From positions 124,001 to 188,000 of the forward strand of contig NZ_JBHUEK010000007.1 in assembly GCF_042680725.1 (NCBI RefSeq): 64,000 nt of DNA. The letters run 5' to 3'. Positions 16,540-24,938 of this stretch are shown one piece after another. The notes beneath the pieces were generated by a model. It saw only the letters and a program-made list of their open reading frames with translations. It was not told where the DNA came from and searched no databases. The number at the start of each line of letters is the position of its first letter. The first letter of the stretch is position 1. The position numbers were made by a program, and so were the translations under genes. This stretch comes from Ferdinandcohnia salidurans (GTDB taxonomy: Bacteria > Bacillota > Bacilli > Bacillales > Bacillaceae_L).

Positions 16540-17175
16540 TTACTTTGAACTTTCTTGCGCTAACTGGTATAATGAAAGTAACTTTCTGAAAGTTCCATCA
16601 ATTACTCGTACTAATTCTTCAGCGTTCATATCAACCACTTCGTCTCGAGGAATGTTAATTCCACATAGGATTTCGGCCTTTTTAACAGTTTGTAGTCTTG
16701 TGAACATTGATTCAAGTTCTTGTTCGCTCAACTCCTGATGTATTAGAGTTTCTGGTTTTGTGTGATCGACTGACCATACAAAATGGTTTGGGACACTTTC
16801 TCTAATTTCTTTCGAGTGCTCCATTAATATATGACCAAATTCTGCCTTGATAGGTGCCTCATAAATGACAGCAAACCAAACAAATAAATGTGTATTCCAT
16901 AATCCGATTTGAAAATGAGGCAGCATTTTATACCCACGCTTATTATTTGCAAAAGCTACCCAAGTATCTTTAGGTGGATTAATCGTCCTTCTTGCATGTT
17001 TTGCAACATGAGCAAACATTTCATCTCCTGAGAGACTCGAGAGTGTAGGGGCAAAATGATTCCCTAACTCCTCTAGTTTTGGTCGAACATGTCTAATTAG
17101 GGCATCCATGCGGTCTTCAAGTCCATCTATTGTAAATACATTAAAGTCTTCTTTTGTAAACCCTGTAAAAGCCAT
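16540..17175 (-). CDS. yktB: UPF0637/DUF1054 protein YktB
   Basis: A conserved 211-aa cytosolic protein. It begins MAFTGFTKEDFNVFTIDGLE and contains PTLSSLSGDEMFAHVAKHARR, typical of this family. A structure of B. subtilis YktB exists, but the function is unknown. The start ATG has AGGAGG upstream. It is monocistronic and convergent to yktA. Confidence 0.94.
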   Translation of the reverse strand: MAFTGFTKEDFNVFTIDGLEDRMDALIRHVRPKLEELGNHFAPTLSSLSGDEMFAHVAKHARRTINPPKDTWVAFANNKRGYKMLPHFQIGLWNTHLFVWFAVIYEAPIKAEFGHILMEHSKEIRESVPNHFVWSVDHTKPETLIHQELSEQELESMFTRLQTVKKAEILCGINIPRDEVVDMNAEELVRVIDGTFRKLLSLYQLAQESSK

Positions 17176-17388
17176 TGAAATTTCCTCCTAATGATATTCC
17201 TTCTTATATTTTAGCAAAAACATTTAAAAAGCTAAACTAGCATGCTCGAAAATTGAACGTAAAGCTTATCTAGGTATACGCACATATTTGTTACAATACT
17301 CTAGTTTTTTTCATAAGATAAAAGTAACTAGCAGAATTAGTCAATATGGGAAAGTGGAAGATCGAAATAGTGGAAAGGGGTGCGGAAA

Positions 17389-17577
17389 TTGAAACAAGTG
17401 ATAAATGACTTAAAGCGAAAAGACGGAGAAAAACGCTTGGCTGTGTTACGTTTAGAAGTAGATTATGAATTGGCAACCCTTTATGATGCGATGATTGAAA
17501 AAGATGAAGAGAAAAAAGCTGAATGTAAAAAGAAATTACAAAAATTAAGCCAAGAAATGATTAAAATTGAAGTATAA
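17389..17577 (+). CDS. ykzI: YkzI family small protein
   Basis: A 62-aa, highly charged, helical protein (MKQVINDLKRKDGEKRLAVL, then Lys/Glu-rich heptads) likely to form a coiled coil. I use TTG at 17389 with AAGGGG 8 nt upstream; the GTG at 17380 lies within that site. The length equals my recollection of B. subtilis YkzI, and the position between yktB and yktC is conserved. The function is unknown. Confidence 0.85.
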   Translation: MKQVINDLKRKDGEKRLAVLRLEVDYELATLYDAMIEKDEEKKAECKKKLQKLSQEMIKIEV

Positions 17578-17585
17578 ATAAGGTG

Positions 17586-17618
17586 CGAAAGCGAACCTGA
17601 GATGGTTCGCTTTCCTTA
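17586..17618 (+). terminator. Probable terminator of ykzI
   Basis: Stem AAAGCGAACC/GGTTCGCTTT (17588-17597 and 17604-17613) with a 6-nt loop, followed by CCTTATT. The T-run is poor. Confidence 0.6.
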
Positions 17619-17711
17619 TTGCTTGCATGTCCATAAATAAGTAAAGTATGCTTTTAAAGAAAGATACATAGCACATACTATCCTTTGAGATGAAAAAAGT
17701 GAGGTACTGAT

Positions 17712-18506
17712 ATGGTAAATTGGGACGAAATAGATAAATATGCAAAACATTGGATAAAAGAGGCGGGGGAACGAATTCGGGATTCTTTTAAAACAAAGCT
17801 TGTAGTTGAATCAAAATCAAACCCAGATGACCTCGTGACTAACATGGATAAGGAGACGGAACAATTTTTTATTGGAAAGATTCATGAGACGTTTCCGTCG
17901 CACCAAATTCTTGGGGAGGAGGGCTTTGGAGATAAGCTCCAATCCTTAAATGGCATCACTTGGATTATCGATCCGATTGACGGTACAATGAATTTTATTC
18001 ATCAACAACGTAATTTTGTCATTTCGGTTGCAGTATATGAAGATGGAGTGGGGCAAATTGGCCTTATTTACGATGTTGTTCATGATGAGCTATATCATGC
18101 ACGTAAAGGTCAAGGGGCTTACTTTAACTCCACAAAAATCGAACCGTTAGGGGAAGTCCCTCTGGAAAAAGCAATTGTAGCCATAAATGCAACATGGGTA
18201 ACCGAAAATAAACGAATTGATCCTAAAATTTTGATACCGATTGTCAATGCTGTTCGTGGCACTCGTTCTTATGGCTCAGCAGCACTGGAACTGGCTTATG
18301 TTGTGACTGGCAGAATTGATGTCTACATTACAATGCGTTTATCACCTTGGGATTTTGCAGCTGGGGTTGTTCTTTTAAATGAAGTAGGTGGGATCGTCAC
18401 AACACTTGATGGAGAGCCATTAAACTTCTTAAAGGAAAACAGTGTATTTGTTGCAAGACCGAATTTACATAAAGAGATCTTTACCCAATTCTTAAAAAGG
18501 AAATAA
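17712..18506 (+). CDS. yktC: Inositol-1-monophosphatase family protein
   Basis: Mg-dependent sugar phosphatase of the SuhB/IMPase family, 264 aa. Metal ligands are in GEEG (residues 68-71) and DPIDGT (87-92), with the second signature WDFAAGVVLLNEVGG near residues 216-230. The family hydrolyses myo-inositol-1-phosphate and related substrates. It is cytosolic and monocistronic, and is followed by a hairpin that runs into ylaF on the other strand. Confidence 0.95.
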   Translation: MVNWDEIDKYAKHWIKEAGERIRDSFKTKLVVESKSNPDDLVTNMDKETEQFFIGKIHETFPSHQILGEEGFGDKLQSLNGITWIIDPIDGTMNFIHQQRNFVISVAVYEDGVGQIGLIYDVVHDELYHARKGQGAYFNSTKIEPLGEVPLEKAIVAINATWVTENKRIDPKILIPIVNAVRGTRSYGSAALELAYVVTGRIDVYITMRLSPWDFAAGVVLLNEVGGIVTTLDGEPLNFLKENSVFVARPNLHKEIFTQFLKRK

Positions 18507-18518
18507 AATCAAAAATAA

Positions 18519-18566
18519 AGCGTGAGGAAAGCAGAATTTAGATTCTGCCATTCTCACGCATTTTTT
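18519..18566. terminator. Bidirectional terminator between yktC and ylaF
   Basis: A long two-part stem GCGTGAG/CTCACGC (18520-18526 and 18553-18559) with inner GCAGAAT/ATTCTGC (18531-18537 and 18542-18548). Seven T follow on the plus strand, and T-rich sequence follows on the minus strand. The ylaF stop codon sits in the loop. Confidence 0.85.
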
Positions 18567-18723
18567 TCTTTGTGGTAAATCCTAAACCTGTCACAATAAT
18601 TACAGCAATAATAGACAGAATAATACCTAACAGACTTCTTTCAGCAATTGATACTCCAATTAACATTATGCAAACTGCAGTTGCAATCGCGAACAAGAGC
18701 ATTGGCAAATTTACGTTTTTCAT
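18538..18723 (-). CDS. ylaF: YlaF, DUF5325 small membrane protein
   Basis: A 61-aa protein with two membrane helices (about residues 5-25 and 30-49) and a basic C-terminus TTKKKMRENGRI, so the C-terminus is predicted inside. The start ATG has AAAGGGG 8 nt upstream. Position immediately upstream of typA and length fit B. subtilis YlaF. Its last codons encode one arm of the terminator. Confidence 0.85.
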   Translation of the reverse strand: MKNVNLPMLLFAIATAVCIMLIGVSIAERSLLGIILSIIAVIIVTGLGFTTKKKMRENGRI

Positions 18724-18873
18724 AGTATGGGCCCCTTTCCATAATTTATTTTACAGATAAATGTGTATTATTTCTACTGTTTGGTATATAATGTTTTAGT
18801 TCCAGTTCTTTTCGAAAGTAAAAAAATGTAAAATTAATTTATCCTTAAATTGATACTAGGAGATGTGTAAATA

Positions 18874-20715
18874 GTGACAATACGAAATGATTTACGAAAT
18901 ATAGCAATTATCGCTCACGTAGACCATGGTAAAACAACACTTGTTGATACAATGCTTCACCAATCAGGAACTTTCCGTACAAATGAGCATGTAGAAGAAC
19001 GTGCGATGGATTCAAATGACATAGAACGTGAACGTGGTATCACCATTCTCGCCAAAAATACGGCAATTAATTATAAAGATACACGAATTAATATCATGGA
19101 TACACCTGGACACGCTGACTTCGGTGGAGAAGTTGAGCGTATTATGAAAATGGTTGATGGAGTATTATTAGTTGTTGATGCTTATGAAGGCTGTATGCCA
19201 CAAACTCGTTTTGTATTGAAAAAAGCATTAGAACAAAATCTTACACCTATCGTAGTTGTTAATAAAATTGACCGTGACTTTGCTCGACCAGAAGAAGTTG
19301 TAGATGAAGTAATTGACTTATTTATCGAACTTGACGCTTCTGAGGAACAATTAGAATTCCCGGTTGTATATGCTTCAGCTATTAATGGAACGGCAAGTAC
19401 AGATCCACATCAACAAGATGAAAATATGGAAGCATTATTCAACTGTATCATCGAAAACATTCCTGCTCCAGTTGACAATAGTGAAGAACCACTACAATTC
19501 CAAGTAGCATTACTTGATTATAATGATTATGTAGGAAGAATTGGAATTGGCCGTGTATTCAGAGGAACCATGCACGTAGGACAGCAAGTTGCCTTAATGA
19601 AATTAGATGGAAGTGTTAAACAATTCCGTGTGACAAAGATATTTGGTTTCTCGGGCTTAAAACGTATTGAAATCCAGGAAGCAAAAGCAGGAGATCTCGT
19701 TGCGGTTTCTGGTATGGAAGATATCAATGTTGGTGAAACGGTATGTCCAATTGAACACCAAGATGCTTTACCTGTCCTTCATATTGACGAACCAACTCTA
19801 CAAATGACGTTTTTAGTTAACAATAGTCCTTTTGCTGGACGTGAAGGGAAATATATAACTTCTCGTAAAATCGAAGAGCGCTTGCGTTCACAGCTTCAAA
19901 CAGATGTAAGCTTACGAGTTGAGAACACTGATTCACCAGATGCATGGGTTGTTTCTGGTCGTGGAGAGTTGCACTTATCAATTTTAATTGAAAATATGCG
20001 CCGTGAAGGATATGAACTTCAGGTTTCGAAGCCAGAGGTTATCGTAAGAGAAATTGATGGCGTTCGTTGTGAGCCAGTTGAGCGTGTTCAAATCGATGTA
20101 CCTGAAGAGCACACTGGTTCTATTATGGAGTCTATTGGTGCTCGTAAAGGTGAAATGTTAGACATGATCAACAATGGTAATGGGCAAGTGCGACTCATCT
20201 TTATGGTGCCTGCACGTGGTCTAATTGGATATACAACTGAATTCTTAACTTTAACTAGAGGATTTGGTATTTTGAATCATACCTTTGATAGCTACAAACC
20301 AATGGCATCAGGTAATGTTGGTGGACGTAGACAAGGGGTTCTTGTTTCAATGGAATCAGGAAAAGCTTCTCAATACGGTATCATGGGTGTTGAAGACCGT
20401 GGAACTATCTTCGTTGAACCAGGTACAGAAGTTTATGAAGGTATGATTGTTGGTGAACACACTCGTGAAAATGACCTAACCGTTAATATCGTGAAAATGA
20501 AACAAATGACAAACATGCGTTCAGCAAACAAAGATCAAACAACAACAATGAAAAAGCCTCGCATCATGTCATTAGAAGAATCACTTGAATACCTAAACGA
20601 TGATGAGTACTGTGAGGTTACACCAGAATCCATCCGTTTACGTAAGAAAGTTCTTGATAAGAATGAACGTGAAAAAGCAGCAAAACGAAAAAAACTTGCT
20701 GAAGTGAATCAATAA
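18874..20715 (+). CDS. typA: Translational GTPase TypA/BipA
   Basis: Ribosome-associated GTPase related to EF-G and LepA, involved in stress adaptation and ribosome assembly. The P-loop is HVDHGKT (15-21); ERERGIT (switch region), DTPGHADFGGE and NKID follow. Then come beta-barrel domain II, an EF-G-like domain and the BipA-specific C-terminal domain. At 613 aa it is full length. The start is GTG with AGGAGATG about 9 nt upstream. B. subtilis name: ylaG. A structured repeat follows before ylaH. Confidence 0.97.
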   Translation: MTIRNDLRNIAIIAHVDHGKTTLVDTMLHQSGTFRTNEHVEERAMDSNDIERERGITILAKNTAINYKDTRINIMDTPGHADFGGEVERIMKMVDGVLLVVDAYEGCMPQTRFVLKKALEQNLTPIVVVNKIDRDFARPEEVVDEVIDLFIELDASEEQLEFPVVYASAINGTASTDPHQQDENMEALFNCIIENIPAPVDNSEEPLQFQVALLDYNDYVGRIGIGRVFRGTMHVGQQVALMKLDGSVKQFRVTKIFGFSGLKRIEIQEAKAGDLVAVSGMEDINVGETVCPIEHQDALPVLHIDEPTLQMTFLVNNSPFAGREGKYITSRKIEERLRSQLQTDVSLRVENTDSPDAWVVSGRGELHLSILIENMRREGYELQVSKPEVIVREIDGVRCEPVERVQIDVPEEHTGSIMESIGARKGEMLDMINNGNGQVRLIFMVPARGLIGYTTEFLTLTRGFGILNHTFDSYKPMASGNVGGRRQGVLVSMESGKASQYGIMGVEDRGTIFVEPGTEVYEGMIVGEHTRENDLTVNIVKMKQMTNMRSANKDQTTTMKKPRIMSLEESLEYLNDDEYCEVTPESIRLRKKVLDKNEREKAAKRKKLAEVNQ

Positions 20716-20745
20716 TGTTGTGAACCTTGTCCCTTTCTGATACTT

Positions 20746-20940
20746 TAACTTTATACAGCAAAAATCCCTGCTTCTCTAAGTGGGGAACCTGTAAAAAAAT
20801 ATACAATTAATTCAGGGTTCAAAACCCAGCTGTATAAAGTTAAGCCTTCGGCCGATGCCACAGATTTTTTAAAGGTAGTTTTTCGAGTAAGCTCGAAAAA
20901 GATCTGGGCGCAAATACGCCAAGGCGCATTTGATAATAGG
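20746..20940 (+). repeat. Two-hairpin structured repeat, copy before ylaH
   Basis: A first inverted repeat, TAACTTTATACAGC/GCTGTATAAAGTTA (20746-20759 and 20829-20842, perfect 14 bp), encloses about 69 nt. A conserved second half follows: GATGCCACAG, a hairpin TTTTTCGA/TCGAAAAA, then CAAATACGCCAAGGCGCATT. A related copy lies at 62972-63165. It ends 25 nt before the ylaH start codon. Confidence 0.75.
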
Positions 20941-20964
20941 AAAGTGTGAGAAGGAGGGGTATGA

Positions 20965-21270
20965 ATGGATGTATACGAACATATGTGGCCAGTTGCAAAA
21001 ACAATCTATAGTTCGACAACTCCAAGTGTCGGTTCAAATATGTTATACATTGTGATCTTGCTTTTGACAATTATTGTCTTCAAGTTAGGTTTTGCAAAGA
21101 AGTTGCCATTGTTAAAAAATATTGTGATTTATTTATTTCTTGCCTTAGGGTGTACAATTTTAACGTTTTTAGGTGCATTCCTACCAATAGCAGAAGGATT
21201 GGCGATTGCCGCTCTTATTTTAATCATTTATAAAATCCGCCTTCACCAATCAAAAAAAAGTGAAGCGTAA
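20965..21270 (+). CDS. ylaH: YlaH-like membrane protein
   Basis: A 101-aa membrane protein with three predicted helices (about 25-42, 50-66 and 70-88) and a basic cytosolic tail. AAGGAGGGG precedes the ATG at 20965 by 6 nt; another ATG at 20961 gives only a short frame. Position after typA and size match the YlaH family of unknown function. The next gene follows after 17 nt, so they are probably cotranscribed. Confidence 0.9.
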   Translation: MDVYEHMWPVAKTIYSSTTPSVGSNMLYIVILLLTIIVFKLGFAKKLPLLKNIVIYLFLALGCTILTFLGAFLPIAEGLAIAALILIIYKIRLHQSKKSEA

Positions 21271-21287
21271 GATAAGGGGGCAACTCA

Positions 21288-21572
21288 ATGAAATCCTTGC
21301 AGGATGCAATCTATAATTGGTTAACGATTAAAGTTGTGGCTGAGGCAAGACCTGATGATAAAGCCGCAAAGGAAACGTACGATCTTTTTGAGGATATATT
21401 AGTGAATGAGTTTAAACTGAAGGATATCGAAATTGTAAAAGATGATGTTATGTACTTTGTGAAGTATACAATTGACGGGGAAGCAAAAAGTGCAAGGTTT
21501 CCGATTGAATTAATCGATATCATGCACGACCAAATTCAGCAACATCCTGATAGATATCAGAACTACGAATAA
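21288..21572 (+). CDS. Uncharacterised 94-aa protein downstream of ylaH
   Basis: Small acidic cytosolic protein starting MKSLQDAIYNWLTIKVVAEA. It has alternating helices and a beta segment (VMYFVKYTIDGEAKSARFP), with no catalytic motif. AAGGGGG lies 7 nt before the ATG. The gene is 17 nt after ylaH and followed by a strong terminator, so it closes the operon. I do not recognise the family. Confidence 0.8.
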   Translation: MKSLQDAIYNWLTIKVVAEARPDDKAAKETYDLFEDILVNEFKLKDIEIVKDDVMYFVKYTIDGEAKSARFPIELIDIMHDQIQQHPDRYQNYE

Positions 21573-21573
21573 A

Positions 21574-21608
21574 ACAAAAAAGCCGAGCGGATATGCTCGG
21601 CTTTTTGC
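21574..21608 (+). terminator. Terminator of the ylaH operon
   Basis: Stem AAAAAGCCGAGC/GCTCGGCTTTTT with loop GGATAT, ending in a T-run. Confidence 0.9.
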
Positions 21609-21632
21609 TTTAAGGTGGATAACTTGTTGCGT

Positions 21633-21763
21633 TGTCTATCTACATCCAGTTCCAGCGCCTAGCCCCTCGAGGTCACAAGCCAATCCGTCTGGAAGGTCAA
21701 AGTACAACCTTCAAGACGTCTCGTCTTGTGCTTGTCAGGGCTGAACAAGGCGCTTGCACATTT
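21633..21763 (+). repeat. TGTCTA...GCGCCTAGCCCCTCGAG intergenic repeat, copy 1
   Basis: GC-rich non-coding element between convergent ends (ylaH operon and ylaI). The outer arms AGCGCCTAGCCC and GGGCTGAACAAGGCGCT pair; inner arms with CACAAG and CTTGTG extend an imperfect long hairpin. Other copies are at 24819, 52684 and 55393. It resembles a dispersed element common in Bacillus genomes. Confidence 0.75.
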
Positions 21764-21767
21764 GTTT

Positions 21768-21971
21768 TTACCACCAATCATCGTCTGTTTTCTTTTTTCG
21801 GTATAGCTTGAACTTATTTGTTGCGATACGTTCTCTTGTTCTGGTTTCGATGCGGTCATGGCATTCTTGGCACATATATGTATGGATTGGTCGATTTCTC
21901 AAACGTTTAGCTTGGCTTGATTCATCCTCGATGTCCTCAATCTTATCACAAATTACACATTTTACTTTCAT
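21768..21971 (-). CDS. ylaI: YlaI small zinc-finger-like protein
   Basis: A 67-aa protein with Cys pairs CVIC (near residue 5) and CQEC (near residue 34), likely one zinc ribbon, and a conserved RLRNRPIHTYMC segment, as in B. subtilis YlaI. I start at MKVKCVICDK (ATG 21971) because GAGGGG lies 9 nt upstream; the open frame extends 9 codons further without support. The function is unknown. The 52-bp tandem array lies 160-520 nt upstream of its start. Confidence 0.88.
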   Translation of the reverse strand: MKVKCVICDKIEDIEDESSQAKRLRNRPIHTYMCQECHDRIETRTRERIATNKFKLYRKKKTDDDWW

Positions 21972-22130
21972 TTTTATGAACCCCTCTAGTATTATCAAGT
22001 ATCTTTTTTCCCATTATACAACAACCCACACTTTTCTGACAAAGTTTGTCTTTTTTAGGAAGTTTTTTTATTTGAGTCAGTTGTAACAAGGTCGAGGAGA
22101 AACCAAGGTTGAAAGATGGATTTCGGTAGG

Positions 22131-22494
22131 GTGGATGAAGTCCCGCACGAAGCTCAGGCAGGGTCGTAAAGTCCTTCATAGGGTGTATGAAGTCTCGAAC
22201 GGAGCAAAGGCGGTATCGTAAAGTCCTTCAGAGGATGGATGAAGTCCCACACGAAGCATAGACATGTGCGTAAAGTCCTTCATAAGGTGGATGAAGTCTC
22301 GAACGGAGCAAAGGCGGTATCGTAAAGTCCTTCATAAGGTGGATGAAGTTCCGCACGAAGCACAGTCAGGAACGTAAAGTCCTTCATAGGGTGGATGAAG
22401 TCTCGAACGGAGCAAAGGCGGTATCGTAAAGTCCTTCATAAGGTGGATGAAGTCCCGCACGAAGCACAGACACGTGAGTAAAGTCCTTCATAAC
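22131..22494. repeat. Seven-unit 52-bp tandem repeat with alternating A/B units
   Basis: Units start at 22131, 22183, 22235, 22287, 22339, 22391 and 22443, each exactly 52 bp. The shared core runs from GGATGAAGTC to GTAAAGTCCTTCAT. Odd units (type A) carry a form like CCGCACGAAGCACAG with a variable middle. Even units (type B) carry TCGAACGGAGCAAAGGCGG and are nearly identical to each other. ATGAAG and CTTCAT arms make small hairpins within and between units. 52 is not a multiple of 3, and stops occur in all plus frames, so it is not a protein repeat. Confidence 0.92.
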
Positions 22495-22570
22495 CTCAAT
22501 GAAAGCAAAACCAACTTATTTCGCGCTATAAGTCCTTTATCATCACAAAAAATTAAGAACCAATACCCAA

Positions 22571-22608
22571 AAATAAAATCAGCACGAGAAACCATGTTCT
22601 CGTGCTGC
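22571..22608 (-). terminator. Terminator of ylaJ
   Basis: Perfect stem CAGCACGAGA/TCTCGTGCTG (22580-22589 and 22598-22607). On the minus strand it is followed by ATTTTATTTTT. Confidence 0.87.
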
Positions 22609-22616
22609 AATATCTT

Positions 22617-23216
22617 TTATTTATTGCCCATTTTATTATTGGACTGATCTTGCTGTTCTTTATCAAATTTCTGTTGTTCTCCTTGTTTAAGCTGGCTATC
22701 ATTGGTTTTCGTTGGCTCTGTATTGTTATTATCAATTAAATCGCTTGGAATGTCAGGGACTAATCTGCCGACAATCTGGGCCAATTCGTCCAAAATACCT
22801 GTAACAGGTCGTCCATCTTCAATTTGCTTTCTCATTTGTTTTAAACGCTCATACGTATCAGCGTCAGCAACTACAATTGCATTTGCTCCATGAGGGTCAT
22901 GCTGCAGACTTTCAGCAACCGAGTACTTAATTGTTTGTACTCTTGACCGTTCTAATTTTGCATTCACATCAATTCCAACGATTGCATACTTCCCAAGAAC
23001 AACGGCGGTTGCATCATTTACATTTGGGACACTACTTGCGAGTTCGACAAGATGACTCGCAATTTCTTGTCCTGTTTTTCTGTCAACATGATTTTCAACT
23101 GAATTTTGAACTTTTACACGCGTATCTTTCTCATTTTCTCCAGCATTATTTGTTGTACCGCAACCAGAAATAATAAAAATTATAGTTAAGAACAGAAGGA
23201 TATTAATATATCTCAC
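22617..23216 (-). CDS. ylaJ: YhcN/YlaJ family sporulation lipoprotein
   Basis: A 199-aa lipoprotein: signal peptide with lipobox IISGC (Cys near residue 19), a YhcN/YlaJ domain (about 50-145, including VAESLQHDPHGANAIVVAD), and an Asn/Gln/Lys-rich hydrophilic tail. Family members are found in the forespore membrane or spore. I use the GTG at 23216 with GGGAGG about 6 nt upstream; the ATG at 23231 has no ribosome binding site. It is a single-gene unit. Confidence 0.92.
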   Translation of the reverse strand: MRYINILLFLTIIFIISGCGTTNNAGENEKDTRVKVQNSVENHVDRKTGQEIASHLVELASSVPNVNDATAVVLGKYAIVGIDVNAKLERSRVQTIKYSVAESLQHDPHGANAIVVADADTYERLKQMRKQIEDGRPVTGILDELAQIVGRLVPDIPSDLIDNNNTEPTKTNDSQLKQGEQQKFDKEQQDQSNNKMGNK

Positions 23217-23432
23217 CGTTTTGCCTCCCATCGTTCAATGTGTTTTCTTTTTTTATTGTTCAATTATTCTTCTATCTTTATGCATTCAGACATATATTTT
23301 TATCAAAGGTCGTCCTTATACGAACAAAAAGAGGATTGACTAATATAATAAAATAAAAAATTCTCACACGATGGATAACCTGTTTCACTCCTAAAACAAA
23401 AAATGAAACCGACTTGAGTAGGAGGCGTGATT

Positions 23433-24761
23433 TTGGGGAAAATTTATGTATTAGACACGAATGTATTACTGCAAGATCCCAGAGCAATATATTCATTTAA
23501 AGATAATGAGGTTGTTATACCAGCGGTTGTGTTAGAAGAGGTAGACTCAAAAAAACGTTATATGGATGAAATAGGTAGAAATGCAAGGCAAGTTTCAAAA
23601 CTCATTGATAACTTGCGAAAAACAGGGAAGCTCCACGAAAAAATACAGCTTGAAACGGGTGGTAGCTTAAGGATTGAATTAAACCACAGATCCTTTCATG
23701 AATTACAAGATATCTTTGTTGAAAAAACAAATGATAATCGCATCTTGGCTGTTGCCAAAAATCTCTCATTAGAAGAACAAGAAAAAGAAAATGGGAAACA
23801 GGTCATTTTAGTTAGTAAAGATGCACTGGTTCGTGTGAAGGCAGATGCATTAGGATTACAATCTGAAGATTTTCTGAATGACCGTGTCGTTGAGGTTGAT
23901 CATATATACTCGGGGTTCCTCGAGATTTATATAAATCGTAACCTACTTGACCTTTTTTATGAAAAAGGGGAGCTTCACGTTACAGAATTAGTTAACCACC
24001 CATTTTATCCAAATCAATTTATCCTTTTAAAAGATGCCCTTGGAGGTTCCTCATCTGCTATTGGAATCGTCGATAAGACAGGCAAAGTCGTTAGAAAGCT
24101 TAATTTTAAACAGGATCATATTTGGGGCATTAAACCTAGAAATGTACAGCAAACAATGGCGTTTGAGCTGTTATTACGAGATGATATTCCATTGGTGACT
24201 TTAATAGGCAAGGCCGGTACAGGAAAAACCTTGTTGGCCCTTGCGGCTGGTTTGATGCAGACAGAGGATATGGGCAAGTATAAAAAGCTTTTAGTCGCTC
24301 GTCCAATCGTACCAGTTGGTAAAGACATCGGATTCTTACCAGGAGAAAAGCAGGAAAAGCTGAGGCCGTGGATGCAGCCAATTTATGATAATCTTGAATA
24401 TTTGTTTAATACGAAAAAGCCAGGAGAACTTGATGCCATTTTAGCTGGAATGGGTTCGATTGAGGTGGAGGCTTTGACTTATATTCGAGGAAGAAGCATC
24501 CCTGAGCAGTTTATCATTATTGATGAGGCTCAAAATTTAACCAAGCATGAGGTTAAAACAATCCTCACTAGAGTAGGGGAAAAAAGTAAAATCGTGTTTA
24601 TGGGTGATACTGAACAAATTGACCATCCCTATTTGGATGAATACAATAATGGGTTAACATATGTGGTAGAGAAGTTTAAGGACCAAAAAATAGCCGGGCA
24701 TATTCGATTAGTAAAGGGAGAAAGATCTGGCCTTGCCCAATTAGCTGCTGATATTCTTTAA
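23433..24761 (+). CDS. ylaK: PIN domain and PhoH-like ATPase (YlaK, PhoH2 type)
   Basis: Fusion of an N-terminal PIN ribonuclease-like domain (VLDTNVLLQDP, acidic Asp8; further acidic residues follow) and a C-terminal PhoH ATPase domain (Walker A GKAGTGKT; Walker B FIIIDEAQN). Such PhoH2 proteins unwind and cleave RNA in other bacteria. 442 aa, equal to B. subtilis YlaK. The start is TTG at 23433 with AGGAGG 7 nt upstream; the GTG at 23427 sits on that site. No antitoxin gene lies next to it, so a toxin-antitoxin role is not supported here. Confidence 0.93.
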   Translation: MGKIYVLDTNVLLQDPRAIYSFKDNEVVIPAVVLEEVDSKKRYMDEIGRNARQVSKLIDNLRKTGKLHEKIQLETGGSLRIELNHRSFHELQDIFVEKTNDNRILAVAKNLSLEEQEKENGKQVILVSKDALVRVKADALGLQSEDFLNDRVVEVDHIYSGFLEIYINRNLLDLFYEKGELHVTELVNHPFYPNQFILLKDALGGSSSAIGIVDKTGKVVRKLNFKQDHIWGIKPRNVQQTMAFELLLRDDIPLVTLIGKAGTGKTLLALAAGLMQTEDMGKYKKLLVARPIVPVGKDIGFLPGEKQEKLRPWMQPIYDNLEYLFNTKKPGELDAILAGMGSIEVEALTYIRGRSIPEQFIIIDEAQNLTKHEVKTILTRVGEKSKIVFMGDTEQIDHPYLDEYNNGLTYVVEKFKDQKIAGHIRLVKGERSGLAQLAADIL

Positions 24762-24768
24762 ATAATAA

Positions 24769-24816
24769 AAGCCTGTCATGTTTCCTGATTAAAGGGTTAG
24801 TGACAGGCTCTATTCT
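24769..24816 (+). terminator. Probable terminator of ylaK
   Basis: Stem AGCCTGTCA/TGACAGGCT (24770-24778 and 24801-24809) with a 22-nt loop, followed by CTATTCT. Weak T-run. Confidence 0.55.
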
Positions 24817-24818
24817 CA

Positions 24819-24936
24819 TGTCTAGTTTCAGCGCCTAGCCCCTCGAGGCAAGCTTCACCCCTCCTACGGCGGCCATAGCCTCCTCGTCGGGGTTCCAGCG
24901 CTAGTCGGGGCTGAGCAAGGCGCTTACACTTTTCTA
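24819..24936 (+). repeat. TGTCTA...GCGCCTAGCCCCTCGAG intergenic repeat, copy 2
   Basis: Between the convergent ends of ylaK and ylaL. It shares the outer part with copy 1 (AGCGCCTAGCCCCTCGAGG ... GGGGCTGAGCAAGGCGCTT), while the middle is a different GC-rich hairpin with CCCCTCCTACGGCGG. Confidence 0.72.
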
Positions 24937-24938
24937 AA

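Larger units (their letters stand above)
21972..22616. other. Intergenic region between ylaI and ylaJ
   Basis: A 645-nt region without a convincing gene. It contains the 52-bp tandem array (22131-22494) and the minus-strand terminator of ylaJ (22580-22607). The remaining AT-rich parts show nothing clear. Confidence 0.6.

Noticed and set aside
22131..22494. CRISPR array
   Set aside because: Repeats are direct, adjoining 52-bp units with only about 10 variable nt; type B variable parts are identical to one another, and no cas gene is in the window.
23433..24761. Toxin-antitoxin module from the PIN-PhoH protein
   Set aside because: No small antitoxin-like gene directly upstream; synteny and length match the stand-alone ylaK.
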